Source: Pseudomonas crudilactis
GTDB lineage: Bacteria; Pseudomonadota; Gammaproteobacteria; Pseudomonadales; Pseudomonadaceae
NCBI RefSeq assembly: GCF_013433315.1
Contig: NZ_WXVV01000015.1
Location: forward strand, 112,668-176,667
DNA length: 64,000 bases
Direction: 5' to 3'
The translations under genes and the position numbers were made by a program. Positions within the stretch are counted from its first letter, which is position 1, and each line of letters starts with the position of its first letter. The notes below the pieces were generated by a model. It did no database searches. It saw only the letters and a list, made by a program, of their open reading frames with translations, and was not told where the DNA came from. This document shows, in pieces, positions 27,201-35,221 of this stretch.

Positions 27201-29744
27201 ATCCCCTCCAAGAAGATCATCTTCAGTTCCGCCATCAAGCAGATCGTCGCCCCATCCACCATTGAGAACATCGCGACCGCCCTGGCCGTAGAGAACATCG
27301 TTATCGCCCTGCGTCGAACTATTAAAGGAGGCCTTTGACAAGACAGTTCGGTGACTGGTGACACCACCGTCTATAAGCATGTCGACGCGTTTGAATCCCC
27401 ATTTCTGCTCCAGCGCGCCGGTCGTCTCATCCCCTGATAAAACGTCATCTCCCGAACCTCCAATCAGCGTATCCCGATCGTTACCGCCCAGAAGCACGTC
27501 CTGGGATGCCGTACCGATGAGCAAATCGTGGCCTGCCCCTCCATCAAGCCAATCGCCGCGAGTTGCTTTCCCTTTAGAGTCGCCAGCAGCCATGGCCTTT
27601 TCGAGCGTCGTCTGTTTATCCCCAAATAACTGATCGTTTCCGGCCTTGCCGAATAATCGATCAGAACCGCCAAGTCCGAGAATGATGTCGTCCTTGGCTG
27701 AGCCGTAAAGCACATCGGCCTTGTTTCTCTGTTTTACGTTGGCCAATAGCAAGGCGTTGCCCAACTCATCGTATGAGAACTGATCCCCGGGAACATTGGG
27801 GTCGGTATCTTTCGCTTTCCAGTCGCCCTGGAGAACCAGATCGAGAGCAGAGACCGTATGACCTTGGTATTCAGGAAGTCGGATACCCAGCATCCCCGGG
27901 CGGAAGTTCTTGATAACGACCAGATCGTTCAGACCATATTTGATGTTGAGCGTGGGTTGAGTGAGTTCTTCGATGAGGGTCAGGGTGATGGCCTGATCCT
28001 CGGTAGACCAGATATCGCTCAAAGGGGCGCGGCGTTTGAGTGAAGGAATCGGCGCGCCGTTGATCCACAGCTGTCCGTTTGCGTTGGCATCGAAGATCTC
28101 ATCGATGCCATCACCGCTGGAAAACTCATAGCGGTCGCTGCCTTCGCCACCGATCAAAGAGTCGTTACCCTTGCCGCCGACCAGAACATCATCGCCGGCC
28201 ATTCCGTACAGCGCATCATTGCCGTCGCCTCCGGCAAGCAAGTCGTTGCCGCGTCCACCCTCGATGACATCGTGACCTGCCAGTCCGTTGATCGTGTCAT
28301 TGCCCGCGCCACCATACAGATGATCAGTGTTCGCACCGCCCGCGAAAGACCGCGCGCCGTCATCACCGAACATGACCAGCGGGTTCAACACACCGGTGGT
28401 CATCGGCACCTGTTTGGCTGAAGCAAGATCGGAGTAGGAAAACTTCTGCAGCGATTGTTCTGCAAACGAGCCCTGGGTTCGGGCAATCAACCGGGCCAAC
28501 ATCTGCGCACGATCGGCGAGCCATTGCGCGGTGATGAAACCTTCGCCGGTCAGCGGATCGTAGAGTTCCAGTCCGCGTCCGGGATAACCGTCATCGCGTT
28601 CAATGACGATTTCGCTTAGTTGCTTCAGGGAATTGCGCAACGACATGCCGATGGGGGTCGACTCGCCAGCCAGTTTTGCCCATGAATTCGCGTTTCCGTA
28701 TTCACCTATTGATCGGGTGACGATGCTTTGGGACTGCTCTGGTGAAAATGCCGAGAAGAAGGCGTAAGCGTTGGTGGCGAAGGTTTCATCGGTGGTAGGT
28801 GGGGCTGCTGAATCGCCGTCGTAGGTGCGCTTGAACATGTCGAGGAATTCGTTCTGGCCATAGCGCAATATCAGGTCGACCACGACGGAAACCGGCGTGC
28901 CTTTCACCACATGCTGAATCAGCGGATTGAGGCTGCCACTGGCGAGGGCGATATTGATTTGCTCCGGCACCACCGAAAGCAGACTTTGCAATGGGTTGAC
29001 GCCGAAATTGCTGATCGCCGCCCGCAGGCCGACACTGTATGAATCGATGGCGAACAGAATGTTTTTATAGTCATCGAGCCTGTTGGCTTTTGCTTGAGTC
29101 GGCGGGCCGCCATCTTCCCCCTGAGAATCACCAGCGGAGATCAATCTCCAGGTTTCATAGGGCGGCGCTCCACCCAACAGGCTGAATCCGACGGTCCCGG
29201 ACCAACCGGCGTTATGGCTCACGGCTGTATCCTTCTCTCCACAAGCCTCACTGAACAGTGCCTTGCCGATCGCACTGGCATCAATCTCTGCAATCTGGCT
29301 GATGGACGGAACCGTCCAGGGTGCCAGTCGACCCGCTAGGGATCCGTCGATCAGGGTATTGATGAAATTGGCGGCGACCTGATTCGATGACAGCTGCATC
29401 AGGTCTTCACTGAAGATTTTATTCAATCTCAGTTCACCTTGCCGCGAGGTATAACCGCGAATCAGGGCGGAGTAGGCACCGTTTCCACCGTTGGCATCAA
29501 TGGCCACGGCAAGCCAGAGCCTGGCGCTTTTCAGAATTTTTCCGGCGTCTTTGTCTACAGCGGTAACTTCGGATACTTTTCCACCGATAATATCGAATAG
29601 CTTTTTATACAGGGGAGCGCAGCTAGCCCCTGTTAATTTCAGCGCAAGATATTCAATATCCTCAGAATCGAACATCAGCCCCTTGCACATATTTGCTGCA
29701 TTTAAAATTTCTGATTTTTCCAGATCATTAAAAACATAACTCAT
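24201..29744 (-). CDS. Giant RTX calcium-binding repeat protein
   Basis: A 1847-residue protein. Residues 1-460 are a helical, non-repetitive region without a recognised catalytic motif. From about 465 come clusters of RTX nonapeptides (GGxGNDxLx type; roughly forty by eye) at about 470-540, 690-1130, 1395-1470 and 1650-1720, separated by non-repetitive domains. Calcium-bound RTX repeats form beta-rolls, and such proteins normally leave the cell by a type I exporter using a C-terminal signal. No exporter genes are nearby and no N-terminal signal peptide is seen. It begins 2 bp after the membrane-protein stop, with AAGGAAG in between. It may be an adhesin, enzyme or S-layer-like protein. Confidence 0.88.
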   Translation of the reverse strand: MSYVFNDLEKSEILNAANMCKGLMFDSEDIEYLALKLTGASCAPLYKKLFDIIGGKVSEVTAVDKDAGKILKSARLWLAVAIDANGGNGAYSALIRGYTSRQGELRLNKIFSEDLMQLSSNQVAANFINTLIDGSLAGRLAPWTVPSISQIAEIDASAIGKALFSEACGEKDTAVSHNAGWSGTVGFSLLGGAPPYETWRLISAGDSQGEDGGPPTQAKANRLDDYKNILFAIDSYSVGLRAAISNFGVNPLQSLLSVVPEQINIALASGSLNPLIQHVVKGTPVSVVVDLILRYGQNEFLDMFKRTYDGDSAAPPTTDETFATNAYAFFSAFSPEQSQSIVTRSIGEYGNANSWAKLAGESTPIGMSLRNSLKQLSEIVIERDDGYPGRGLELYDPLTGEGFITAQWLADRAQMLARLIARTQGSFAEQSLQKFSYSDLASAKQVPMTTGVLNPLVMFGDDGARSFAGGANTDHLYGGAGNDTINGLAGHDVIEGGRGNDLLAGGDGNDALYGMAGDDVLVGGKGNDSLIGGEGSDRYEFSSGDGIDEIFDANANGQLWINGAPIPSLKRRAPLSDIWSTEDQAITLTLIEELTQPTLNIKYGLNDLVVIKNFRPGMLGIRLPEYQGHTVSALDLVLQGDWKAKDTDPNVPGDQFSYDELGNALLLANVKQRNKADVLYGSAKDDIILGLGGSDRLFGKAGNDQLFGDKQTTLEKAMAAGDSKGKATRGDWLDGGAGHDLLIGTASQDVLLGGNDRDTLIGGSGDDVLSGDETTGALEQKWGFKRVDMLIDGGVTSHRTVLSKASFNSSTQGDNDVLYGQGGRDVLNGGWGDDLLDGGTEDDLLGGDGGNDTLAGGSGNDTMMGDNLDWGGGLQSKHHGNDVLDGGSGDDWLAGNGGNDAIYGGPGNDTLKGDDDVLNGVAGDAAHFFGSDLLDGGAGDDTLWGGGAGDLLFGGEGNDALAGDYAEHPVRYHGNDLLDGGAGDDTLQGMGGSDTLIGGAGADAMDGDVSNLQSGGINNDYLQGDEGNDTLLGGLGADTLYGGADDDILSGDYEQTAEAEHGADYLDGGSGNDTLLGGGGDDTLLGGEGVDHLRGDSGNNVFDGGAGNDVLEGHGGADVYYFGAGDGLDIVTDTGGRNIIRFGAGFCAQSLKADIIEVAVGTVLRLANGAGDAILIKSHEQWKDSTFSFSDGVVLGYEDVLRKTLPPIKVPESPVPEVVTASGIQQSKVEDPVQPDDLTTAAQRPVASDHPVDWTEKFLAQIKSRRYARKHATGFTLSDQGVWVRSHITTSDTGYITHTELSDDSVEAGTLSETPPWMKVDAGHAVVSDRQSKTTTRVEHKQVKADGAIASSRQAPRYYRSGSATGFSFNTGDVLVEDRKESGALEGWYIYPAASFGSGETVPKAFRWDVTTETIKRKIVSGDDVGGRVNVEVENVFHGGAGDDLIVAYAGSPLDYGTVGDRTPGAFLSAGAGDDTLLGSEGADYLVSGAGDDWLYGEDGADTYIVQAHAGATTTIADVPNPVFHRAEVGAAGWKDEYGLIDQDTVVLPADAQRDALQLSWGAALIETTHVELEPNPVRGAHRNPPRAKMLHPTLDINWGGIQKVRIVLPLNGDLEGAGIELLNFADGAVVSLKQLLESSQLGPAPETFHTGVTVNNSTRFTSLRDGRALPLVGGRGNDTISGAGEIRGMEGDDVLTGSPGDDLLLGGPGNDTLTGGAGNDIYRYDGLGRDVIINRGEGFDGIDFFERRLTIDNLKFHRERDDLVIVVDYGMAPKIRVSNHFSAGESAIGFIRVSEGTATQDYSAMQIAERLHPLPPLRDVEDILIKGDEEAQRALTEIIQFYELNV

Positions 29745-29746
29745 CG

Positions 29747-30601
29747 TTACTTCCTTGTAATAACAGAGCGTGAAAGATAGCTACTGAGAAACTTAAGCAT
29801 TTCAGGTGATTCGCGTAATGACGATAGACCGAGACTTACCCGACCGTGCCCACCGGAAAAGTCAAAGCTGTGTAACTCCACAGTGCAAAAAAAGTTCAAA
29901 GTTCCAAAATCCAGGTTTTCCAATTCGGTTCTGCTGAGCTTTGCCAATTTCTCATCAGTCAGTTCTTCCTCAGCAGCCGGGCGAATCAAGCCGTTACAGC
30001 TTATCAATCGAGGGGTGCCATCACGCCGAGGCCAGTCCGCCATGACAAACTTTCGAACGGAATCCACATTCTTGAAATGCGGCGGAGGTGCATTAAGCCA
30101 AAGCTCCAGCCCAGGATAATTTTTCAACTTCACAATCAACTCATCCGGCCAGTTGACGTGCCGATAGCCCCGCTCATGGGGTTCGGTAGTTTCTTTTCTT
30201 GTATAAAGCCCGGCGGTCAATTTATAAAGACGCCAACTTTCAGGAATCGACTTCAGGCTCTGATCCTGGTACCGGCGGAGACCCGTCCCGGTCCACCAGA
30301 AATGCCCCTTGAGCGTATTGGCAAGGCACGATTTCTTATTCGACAATTCAGGCATGCCCACATAAAACTCCGGCACCAGAGTCTTATCCACATAGCTGCC
30401 GCCCAGTATGGGCACCTGCTTCATGCTCGCCAGCTTCTTTTGACAGGCCTCCTGATCCGCGTAATAGATTGCCATCGCCTCGGCGACTTGTTCTTCACGG
30501 ATATAAAAATCCACCACGCAATAACAGGCATAAATAAACAAGCCGTATTTCAACAACTTCTTAAACCATTTAACCCATTGCTTGCGCGACATCCGGAGCA
30601 T
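29747..30601 (-). CDS. Unknown single-pass membrane protein
   Basis: Not recognised. A 284-residue protein with a basic N-terminus (MLRMSRKQWVKWFKKLLK), one membrane helix (YGLFIYACYCVVDFYI, about residues 19-34) and a large, probably periplasmic, domain with several Cys (EACQKK, KKSCLAN, ISCNGL, NFFCTV). GGGAG precedes the ATG at 30601, and the ATG is one base after the glycosyltransferase stop. It sits between a glycosyltransferase and an RTX protein and could serve their modification or export; that is inference from position only. The frame is open upstream within the previous gene. Confidence 0.7.
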   Translation of the reverse strand: MLRMSRKQWVKWFKKLLKYGLFIYACYCVVDFYIREEQVAEAMAIYYADQEACQKKLASMKQVPILGGSYVDKTLVPEFYVGMPELSNKKSCLANTLKGHFWWTGTGLRRYQDQSLKSIPESWRLYKLTAGLYTRKETTEPHERGYRHVNWPDELIVKLKNYPGLELWLNAPPPHFKNVDSVRKFVMADWPRRDGTPRLISCNGLIRPAAEEELTDEKLAKLSRTELENLDFGTLNFFCTVELHSFDFSGGHGRVSLGLSSLRESPEMLKFLSSYLSRSVITRK

Positions 30602-30602
30602 T

Positions 30603-31847
30603 TCAAATCTCCCTGTCAAACTGACGAGCAGGCTGTTTCTTAAGATGCCCGAACATCGCGCTTTCAAATACCTCAAAGTATTGTTTCGTGCCGTACTCCA
30701 GATCAAATCTGCTCGCCGTCAACTTCGCGGCGCGGCGAAGGCTGTCGTACTCATCAACGGAATCAAGAACCCTGGCAATACGTTTGGCAATAGCGTGATG
30801 ATCGAAGAAGTCCACCAGCAACCCATTGTGACCATCAACGATCACCTCCCTTACCGGAGCCGTATCCGACGCTACTACCACACACCCAGACGCCATCGCC
30901 TCCAGTAACGACCACGACAAAACAAACGGATACGTCAAATAAACATGAACCTTCGAACATTCCAGAACTGCCCGGTAAGTCCGGTAAGGAAGCTTCCCTG
31001 TGAAATGAACGGTGGAATGATCGAAACTTACCTCTGCCTCCATCCTGCTGCGCCAATTTGCATAGCCAACCGGCTTACCCCCATAACTGACGTCATCACC
31101 GCCGACTATGACTATCTGCGCATCGGGACACTCAGCCTGAATATGCGGGATCGCTCGCATAAAACTGTGAAACCCGCGATAAGGCTCAAGATTCCTCGCG
31201 ACATAAGTAACGATCGGCTGCCCGGCTCTCAGTTCGGCGCCATTGGGCAACCTGACGCCCCCAACTTTCGCCAAGCAAGAACCTTGAATGACGCCCTCGT
31301 GAATAACCCGAATGGCCGACTGATAAGCGGCCGGAAACAGACTGCGCTGCCACCGCGTGGGCGCAATGGCAATGTCACATTGCTCGAGATTCAAAAGATG
31401 CAGCGAATTGAGCACTCGCAGCCTTGATGACTCTCTTGTTGCGCGCGGGAATTCAGGGTCGAACCCGGAATCTGCGCCCTGCGCCCGATAGTAATATTCG
31501 CAATAGTGAATAAGTGGCGCGTCAGGATAGACATCCTTGACGAAGAGCGTTTCCCCCCATCCGGGATGAGCGAGAATCACGTCCGGCCGATAACCCGAAT
31601 GTTTCAGCCGGCTCAGAATTTCAAAAACCTTCTGTCCATCAGTCACCGCTTGTTCGTAACGGGTCAGGTAGGGGTGAATACCGCCCGGTGCTCGGCTGGC
31701 AGCGCGGTATCGATATATTTTCACCCCTGCGATACCCGGCGCCGTATCCCGACCTATCGCCAAAACCTCATAACGCCTGTCAATCGCCGCCAGCACCACA
31801 TGACGGAACTGGCCCGGAAAGTTTTGGTGAATAACAAGAAGCTTCAT
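30603..31847 (-). CDS. Family 4 glycosyltransferase
   Basis: A 414-residue GT-B glycosyltransferase. The N-terminal half begins MKLLVIHQNFPGQFRH, typical of the glycosyltransferase family 4 domain-3 group. The C-terminal Rossmann half has VTYVARNLEPYRGFHSFM and the nucleotide-sugar motif SWSLLEAMASGCVVVAS. It is the first gene of a string of three with gaps of 1-2 bp (transferase, membrane protein, RTX protein). It could glycosylate the RTX protein or a surface polysaccharide; no other sugar genes are near. Donor and acceptor are unknown. Confidence 0.85.
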   Translation of the reverse strand: MKLLVIHQNFPGQFRHVVLAAIDRRYEVLAIGRDTAPGIAGVKIYRYRAASRAPGGIHPYLTRYEQAVTDGQKVFEILSRLKHSGYRPDVILAHPGWGETLFVKDVYPDAPLIHYCEYYYRAQGADSGFDPEFPRATRESSRLRVLNSLHLLNLEQCDIAIAPTRWQRSLFPAAYQSAIRVIHEGVIQGSCLAKVGGVRLPNGAELRAGQPIVTYVARNLEPYRGFHSFMRAIPHIQAECPDAQIVIVGGDDVSYGGKPVGYANWRSRMEAEVSFDHSTVHFTGKLPYRTYRAVLECSKVHVYLTYPFVLSWSLLEAMASGCVVVASDTAPVREVIVDGHNGLLVDFFDHHAIAKRIARVLDSVDEYDSLRRAAKLTASRFDLEYGTKQYFEVFESAMFGHLKKQPARQFDREI

Positions 31848-32000
31848 AGCGGCATCGTCCTTTTATTCGCCGCTGTTGAACTGAGTTTTGCTCACCTTGA
31901 TCGGCACGAACAGACGCTAACAAATGCAAGGAAATGAAACTGTAGGAAGCGTCTGGGAATGCCCTAGGAGATGGCTAATGGGACGATTTTTCGACGGGCA

Positions 32001-32028
32001 TAAAAAAACGGCGCTAATTGCGCCGCTT
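32001..32028 (-). terminator. Rho-independent terminator for Tyr-rich lipoprotein gene
   Basis: On the minus strand the stem GCGGCGC / GCGCCGT with an AATTA loop is followed by a run of seven T, 14 bases after the lipoprotein stop codon. Confidence 0.88.
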
Positions 32029-32042
32029 TCATTTGCGTGGAT

Positions 32043-32429
32043 CTACCAGCGGTTGCCACGTCCGTTGTGGTCGCCACGTCCACTGTGTCGGTCATAGTTG
32101 CCGCGACCGCGGTGATCGTTATCCCAACCGCCGCGACGATGGCCATCCCAACGCCCGCGATCATTGTCGTGCCAGCGACGGCTTTCGTAATAACGTGGAG
32201 CCGGCTGGTAGTAACGCGGCGCCGATTGGTAATAGCGCGGTTGCTGGTAGTAACGCGGTGCTGGCTGGTAGTAGCGTGGTTGCGCGTAATACGTGCCACC
32301 CGTGTTGTAGTAGGCCGGGGCAGGTGATGTGTAGACCTCTGAGCTGTAATACGAGTCCGCGTAGGAGTACGGGACGCAACCGGCAACGGAAAACATCAAC
32401 GCAGCAAGTAGAAGAATTCGTCTATACAT
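32043..32429 (-). CDS. Small Tyr/Arg-rich lipoprotein with tandem repeats
   Basis: A 128-residue predicted lipoprotein of unknown function. The signal MYRRILLLAALMFSVAGC ends in a lipobox Cys at residue 18. The mature part has five degenerate repeats of the form QPAPRYYQ and then a tail rich in Arg, Gly, Asp and His (DRGRWDGHRRGGWD and so on). Low complexity prevents a family call. AGGAGGCCGCC before the ATG at 32429 is shared exactly with the next gene upstream, which suggests a duplicated pair. Confidence 0.75.
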   Translation of the reverse strand: MYRRILLLAALMFSVAGCVPYSYADSYYSSEVYTSPAPAYYNTGGTYYAQPRYYQPAPRYYQQPRYYQSAPRYYQPAPRYYESRRWHDNDRGRWDGHRRGGWDNDHRGRGNYDRHSGRGDHNGRGNRW

Positions 32430-32609
32430 GGCGGCCTCCTGGACCGCGGGTTGGCCACACCAGCGACGCTGGCAGGCGACAGTCATTTAATCGGTGACTG
32501 TCGAAAAATCAGACAGCGTTTTCGGCATCTGGTGCGTTCCTGCAACAAGTTGAAACAAGTGATTGATGAAATCCTGTTCATTTGGAAAACGCTGTCATTC
32601 AGCCGCTGA

Positions 32610-32873
32610 TCAATGGTGGCCACCGTGATATCCGCCGCCGTGATAACCCCGTCCGTAACCGCCTCGATAGCCGTAGCCACCGTGGTAATAACGCGCGCCG
32701 CCGTAGTAGCGCGGAGCGTAATAACCACCGTAGGAATAAGGTGAGTAATAGCCGGGATAGTAGTAGGTAGACGGATAAGCATCGTAGGGTCCGGCGTAGT
32801 AATAACAACCGGACAGACCCAAACCGAGCACCGCTCCCAGCAGCACCCTTCGCAATGTTTTTTGAATAAGCAT
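32610..32873 (-). CDS. Small Tyr/Gly-rich lipoprotein
   Basis: An 87-residue predicted lipoprotein of unknown function. The signal MLIQKTLRRVLLGAVLGLGLSGC ends in a lipobox Cys at residue 23, then a YYYAGPYDAYPS segment and a Gly/Tyr/His-rich tail (GYGYRGGYGRGYHGGGYHGG in part). The His-rich tail may bind metal; inference only. It has the same AGGAGGCCGCC leader as the lipoprotein gene downstream, 180 bp away. Other frames of this low-complexity stretch are also open, but only this one has a signal and ribosome site. Confidence 0.7.
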   Translation of the reverse strand: MLIQKTLRRVLLGAVLGLGLSGCYYYAGPYDAYPSTYYYPGYYSPYSYGGYYAPRYYGGARYYHGGYGYRGGYGRGYHGGGYHGGHH

Positions 32874-33160
32874 GGCGGCCTCCTGAAAGACCCGCGACAG
32901 CAGTCGGCACAGACCGGCTGACATCTGTTTTGACTGGCAAAGCCATGCCGAGTGCCAACACGCCAAAACCATCGGATCAGCGGCAAAGACGCTGCATCAC
33001 GGTGCAGCCGCGCACCAACTCAAAGCGCCTCAGCAGCCTCGCCACCAACCTAGGCAACCCGCGCGCCCGTGCCAGAGCGCCTGACGCGACTTGGCACGCG
33101 TCTCGCTTTAGCAAACCCGTGCAGGAGTCATCACAGGTTCGCGGCACCACAATTTGCAAT

Positions 33161-33262
33161 GGCTGACTAGGGTTCCGGCTCGCAATCGCGAGTGGCTGGT
33201 CCGAGAGTTGGCGACCTCCAGTTGAGGTTACACGGCGGGACAAAAGCCCGGGAGACAAGCCA
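33161..33262 (+). ncRNA. Guanidine-I (ykkC) riboswitch
   Basis: The conserved blocks of the ykkC-I aptamer occur in order and spacing: CTAGGGTTCCG (33167-33177), CTGGTCCGAGAG (33196-33207) and GGGACAAAAGCCCGGGAGA (33237-33255). This RNA binds free guanidinium. It lies 57 bases upstream of the ABC transporter gene start. No clear terminator with a T-run follows, so control may be translational or rely on another structure. The 32874-33160 stretch before it holds no gene. Confidence 0.95.
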
Positions 33263-33319
33263 CCGTTCGCGGTGCCGCGTTGCCTTCCTGTCCGCCCTTG
33301 ATCAACTGGAGAATCCACC

Positions 33320-34387
33320 ATGACCCGACTACGTTTGCCCGCCCTGCTCGCCGCCGCGTTCGCCACGCTCATCAGCAGCCAAGCCCCCGCCGCCCAGAAA
33401 GACCACTTCAGCGTGTGCTGGACGATTTACGCTGGCTGGATGCCATGGGAATACGCTGGCAGCCAGGGCATTGTCGACAAATGGGCGAAGAAGTACGGCA
33501 TCAAGATCGACGTCGTACAGCTCAACGATTACGTCGAATCGATCAACCAGTACACCGCCGGCCAGTTCGACGGCTGCACCATGACCAACATGGACGCACT
33601 GACCATTCCAGCGGCGGGCGGCGTCGACAGTACTGCACTGATCGTCAGCGACTTCTCCAACGGCAACGACGGCATCGTCCTCAAGGGCGACGGCAAGAAA
33701 GTCGCCGATCTCAAGGGCATGGACGTCAACCTGGTCGAACTGTCGGTCTCGCACTACCTGCTGGCTCGCGCGCTGGACTCGGTCGATCTGACCGAAAAAG
33801 ACCTGAAAGTGGTCAACACTTCCGACGCCGATATCTCCGCCGCTTTCAACACCGAACAGGTCAACGCCGTCACTACCTGGAACCCGATGCTCTCGGACAT
33901 CAAGGCCAAGCCGGGCGTGACCGAAGTGTTCAACTCCAGCCAGATCCCCGGCGAGATCATGGACATGATGGTGGTCAACAGCGCCACCCTCAAAGACAAC
34001 CCGGCGCTGGGCAAAGCGTTGACCGGCGCGTGGTTCGAAGTGGTCGAGCTGATGAACGCCAAGAACGCTGCGAGCAAAGCCGCGCTGGAGCATATGGCCA
34101 AGGCCTCGGGCACCGATCTGGCGGGATTCCAGGCGCAACTCGACACCACCAAATTGTTCGCCACACCCAGCGAAGCGCTGAACTTCGCCACCAGCAAACA
34201 GCTGCCGGAAACCATGCGCAAGGTCGCCGAGTTCTCCTTCCAGCACGGCTTGCTCGGCGAAGGCGCGAAAGACACCAGCGCGGTCGGCATGGCTTTCGCC
34301 AACGGCGTGACCAGTGGCGACACCGGCAACCTCAAGCTGCGTTTCGATCCGACCTACGTGCAGATGGCCGCCGACGCCAAGCTGTAA
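33320..34387 (+). CDS. ABC transporter substrate-binding protein, guanidine locus
   Basis: Periplasmic binding protein of the nitrate/taurine-like class long annotated as urea-carboxylase-associated; here probably for guanidine or a related compound. The 355-residue product has a signal peptide (cleaved near SSQAPAAQKD) and the segments YAGWMPWEYAGSQGIVDKW and FDGCTMTNMDAL. GGAG precedes ATG 33320. It is the first gene behind the guanidine-I riboswitch, followed by the permease and ATPase. Family call is firm, substrate inferred from context. Confidence 0.88.
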   Translation: MTRLRLPALLAAAFATLISSQAPAAQKDHFSVCWTIYAGWMPWEYAGSQGIVDKWAKKYGIKIDVVQLNDYVESINQYTAGQFDGCTMTNMDALTIPAAGGVDSTALIVSDFSNGNDGIVLKGDGKKVADLKGMDVNLVELSVSHYLLARALDSVDLTEKDLKVVNTSDADISAAFNTEQVNAVTTWNPMLSDIKAKPGVTEVFNSSQIPGEIMDMMVVNSATLKDNPALGKALTGAWFEVVELMNAKNAASKAALEHMAKASGTDLAGFQAQLDTTKLFATPSEALNFATSKQLPETMRKVAEFSFQHGLLGEGAKDTSAVGMAFANGVTSGDTGNLKLRFDPTYVQMAADAKL

Positions 34388-34405
34388 GCCACGGAGGATT
34401 TGGCC

Positions 34406-35221
34406 ATGCGCCTGATCAATCGCCACCCGGATCGCCCGAGTCGCCTGTTGTTGGTGATCCTGCCGTTCGCCCTGTTGCTGTTTGCCTACTTCATGGGCTC
34501 GGCCGAGCGCCTGGCGGACAACCCCAACGACAAACTGCTGCCCAGCGCCGTGCAGATGACTGATGCGGTCAAACGCCTGGCCTTCAATGCCGACAGCCGC
34601 ACCGGTGACTACCTGTTGTGGCAGGACACCGCGTCGAGTCTGCGGCGCTTGGCCATTGGTCTCGGCATCGCTGCACTCGCCGGGCTGTGCCTGGGCATCG
34701 CTGCCGGCACACTGCCGCTGTTCGGCGCACCGTTGTCGCCACTGCTGACGGTGCTGTCGATGGTGCCGCCGCTGGCGATTCTGCCGATTCTGTTCATCGT
34801 TTTCGGTCTGGGCGAGTTGTCGAAAGTCATGCTGATTGTCATCGGCATTACCCCGGCGCTTGCTCGCGATCTCGAACAACGCGCGCGGGAAATTCCCGTC
34901 GAACTGCTGATCAAGGCGCAGACCCTCGGCGCCTCGACCTGGACATTGATGCTGCGCGTAGTGCTGCCGCAACTGTTGCCGCGTTTGTTGATCTCGTTGC
35001 GGCTGATGCTTGGTTCGGCGTGGCTGTTCCTGATTGCCGCCGAAGCGATCGCCTCCACCGACGGCCTCGGCTACCGGATATTTCTGGTGCGGCGTTATCT
35101 GGCGATGGACGTGATTCTGCCGTACGTGGTGTGGATCACCCTCCTCGCCTGGCTGATGGACTGGGGCCTGAAGTACCTGACCCGTCGCGCCTTCCCTTGG
35201 TATGAGGGGGCGGCCAAATGA
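34406..35221 (+). CDS. ABC transporter permease, guanidine locus
   Basis: A 271-residue inner-membrane permease of the SsuC/TauC type with about six helices. The coupling-loop sequence for the ATPase is visible at EIPVELLIKAQTLGASTWTLM (EAA-type). The frame opens at a TTG at 34400, but ATG 34406 has GGAGG upstream. It overlaps the ATPase gene by 4 bp (ATGA), which indicates coupling. Confidence 0.9.
   Translation: MRLINRHPDRPSRLLLVILPFALLLFAYFMGSAERLADNPNDKLLPSAVQMTDAVKRLAFNADSRTGDYLLWQDTASSLRRLAIGLGIAALAGLCLGIAAGTLPLFGAPLSPLLTVLSMVPPLAILPILFIVFGLGELSKVMLIVIGITPALARDLEQRAREIPVELLIKAQTLGASTWTLMLRVVLPQLLPRLLISLRLMLGSAWLFLIAAEAIASTDGLGYRIFLVRRYLAMDVILPYVVWITLLAWLMDWGLKYLTRRAFPWYEGAAK

Noticed and set aside
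24201..29744. Regular repeats inside the RTX gene as a possible CRISPR array
   Set aside because: The repeats code for RTX nonapeptides, lie in one open frame and lack constant-length spacers.
33280..34563. 427-codon plus-strand frame rich in Arg, His and Gln overlapping the binding-protein gene
   Set aside because: Composition is that of an out-of-frame reading of a GC-rich gene; the binding protein in the neighbouring frame has a signal peptide and family motifs.
33329..34972. 547-codon open frame on the minus strand opposite the ABC binding protein and permease
   Set aside because: It is antisense to well-supported genes, has no recognisable domain and arises from GC-rich third positions. 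The same holds for antisense frames at 38658-39902, 12525-13508 and 20077-20760.
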